From: Limnothrix sp. CACIAM 69d | Lineage (GTDB): Bacteria; Cyanobacteriota; Cyanobacteriia; CACIAM-69d | Reading direction: 5' to 3' | Length of the DNA: 64,000 nucleotides | NCBI GenBank assembly: GCA_001913845.2 | Contig: MKGP02000020.1 | Span: 36,643-100,642, forward strand | Shown here: positions 63,652-64,000 of the stretch, in pieces | Layout: every line of letters starts with the position of its first letter | Position numbering within the stretch: the first letter of the stretch is position 1 | The notes under the pieces: generated by a model | Seen by the model: only the letters and a program-made list of their open reading frames with translations | Databases searched by the model: none | What the model was told of the DNA's origin: nothing | Program-made: the position numbers and the translations under genes

Positions 63652-64000
63652 AATCCTCAGCTCAGAGATCCCAGCCTAGTAGCATGACAGGCTTAATAGA
63701 TTGGGTCAAAGTTGCGGAGCCAGTTGTGGGGACAAGGGGCTTGAGCATCTTGCTGCTTAACGATCAGGTGACGGTAACAGCCATGTCATTTAACCCAGCG
63801 AATTAAGGTAGCCACGCTACTAGAACGCCAATCCAGACCACCGATCGCCACCGATCGGGGATGTGAAGCGGGGGTGGGAATTGATGGCGTAATCAATAGA
63901 CCTCTTGCATCAATCAAGACCCTCACCCTAAATCCCTCTCCCAAGTCGGGAGAGGGACTTGAAAATCAACAACGAAATCGCCGTAACTCCCTATTTCTGA
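63652..64000. repeat. Repeat-rich right edge
   Basis: No gene seen. A degenerate type-2-like unit lies around 63680-63800, with the shared centre GACAAGGGGCTTGAGCATCT at 63731-63750. A hairpin CCCTCTCCC-aagtc-GGGAGAGGG (63934-63956) is preceded by CCCTCACCCTAAATC, a dispersed repeat wording common in cyanobacteria. Confidence 0.55.

Noticed and set aside
63934..63956. CRISPR-like repeat unit at the right edge
   Set aside because: A single palindromic hairpin typical of dispersed cyanobacterial repeats; there is no repeat-spacer array.

Overview
The window is cyanobacterial chromosome. Evidence: dense HIP1-type sites (CGATCG, often GCGATCGC); a photosystem I psaI gene; a Psb32/TLP18.3-like protein; the clock-associated Fe-S protein LdpA; an SLH-domain porin; the cyanobacterial PyrF-PyrE fusion; class II fructose/sedoheptulose bisphosphatase; hemA; a lumenal pentapeptide-repeat protein; a Ycf45-like R3H ATPase. 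I cannot name a genus from sequence alone.

Region 1 (1 to about 22.8 kb, all genes on the minus strand) is a surface-glycan locus. It holds a multi-GT2 glycosyltransferase cut by the left edge, two TPR-GT61 proteins, a CmcI-like methyltransferase, a GT4 enzyme with a triplicated C-terminal domain, a 1153-residue CgeB-GT2-TPR-CgeB protein, a DUF268-FkbM fusion, two DegT aminotransferases, a sugar epimerase, two hexapeptide acyltransferases and a Gfo/Idh dehydrogenase. Three of them match the WlbA/WlbB/WlbC (WbpB/WbpD/WbpE) set that makes 3-acetamido sugars. The locus is mosaic: 1 to 9.8 kb is GC-rich with many HIP1 sites, whereas I find no CGATCG between about 9.85 and 23.30 kb, which is AT-richer. 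This suggests a laterally acquired cassette beside ldpA.

Region 2 (23.1 to 63.7 kb) is mostly housekeeping and photosynthesis genes on both strands: ldpA, R3H ATPase, Mn superoxide dismutase, aroA, an ABC ATPase, tRNA-Leu(UAG), a Uma2 nuclease, pyrFE, psaI, queE, rsmI, an InrS/CsoR-type regulator, a serine hydrolase, an NlpC/P60 peptidase, DUF167, cysS, a pentapeptide protein, ExbB/TolQ, Psb32-like, cbiC, TPR protein, M50 protease, MBL-like protein, second ABC ATPase, hemA, glpX, porin, GAF-HD-GYP, pterin dehydratase and a FAD-Rieske carotenoid enzyme.

The intergenic spaces carry at least two families of short inverted-repeat, MITE-like elements. One copy is nested inside the central palindrome of another with a clean TA duplication. 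At three genes an element end coincides with the stop codon. The porin mRNA leader contains a 9-nt perfect complement of the conserved Yfr1 sRNA motif next to its Shine-Dalgarno sequence. psaI (34 codons) is easily missed by length-filtered gene calling.
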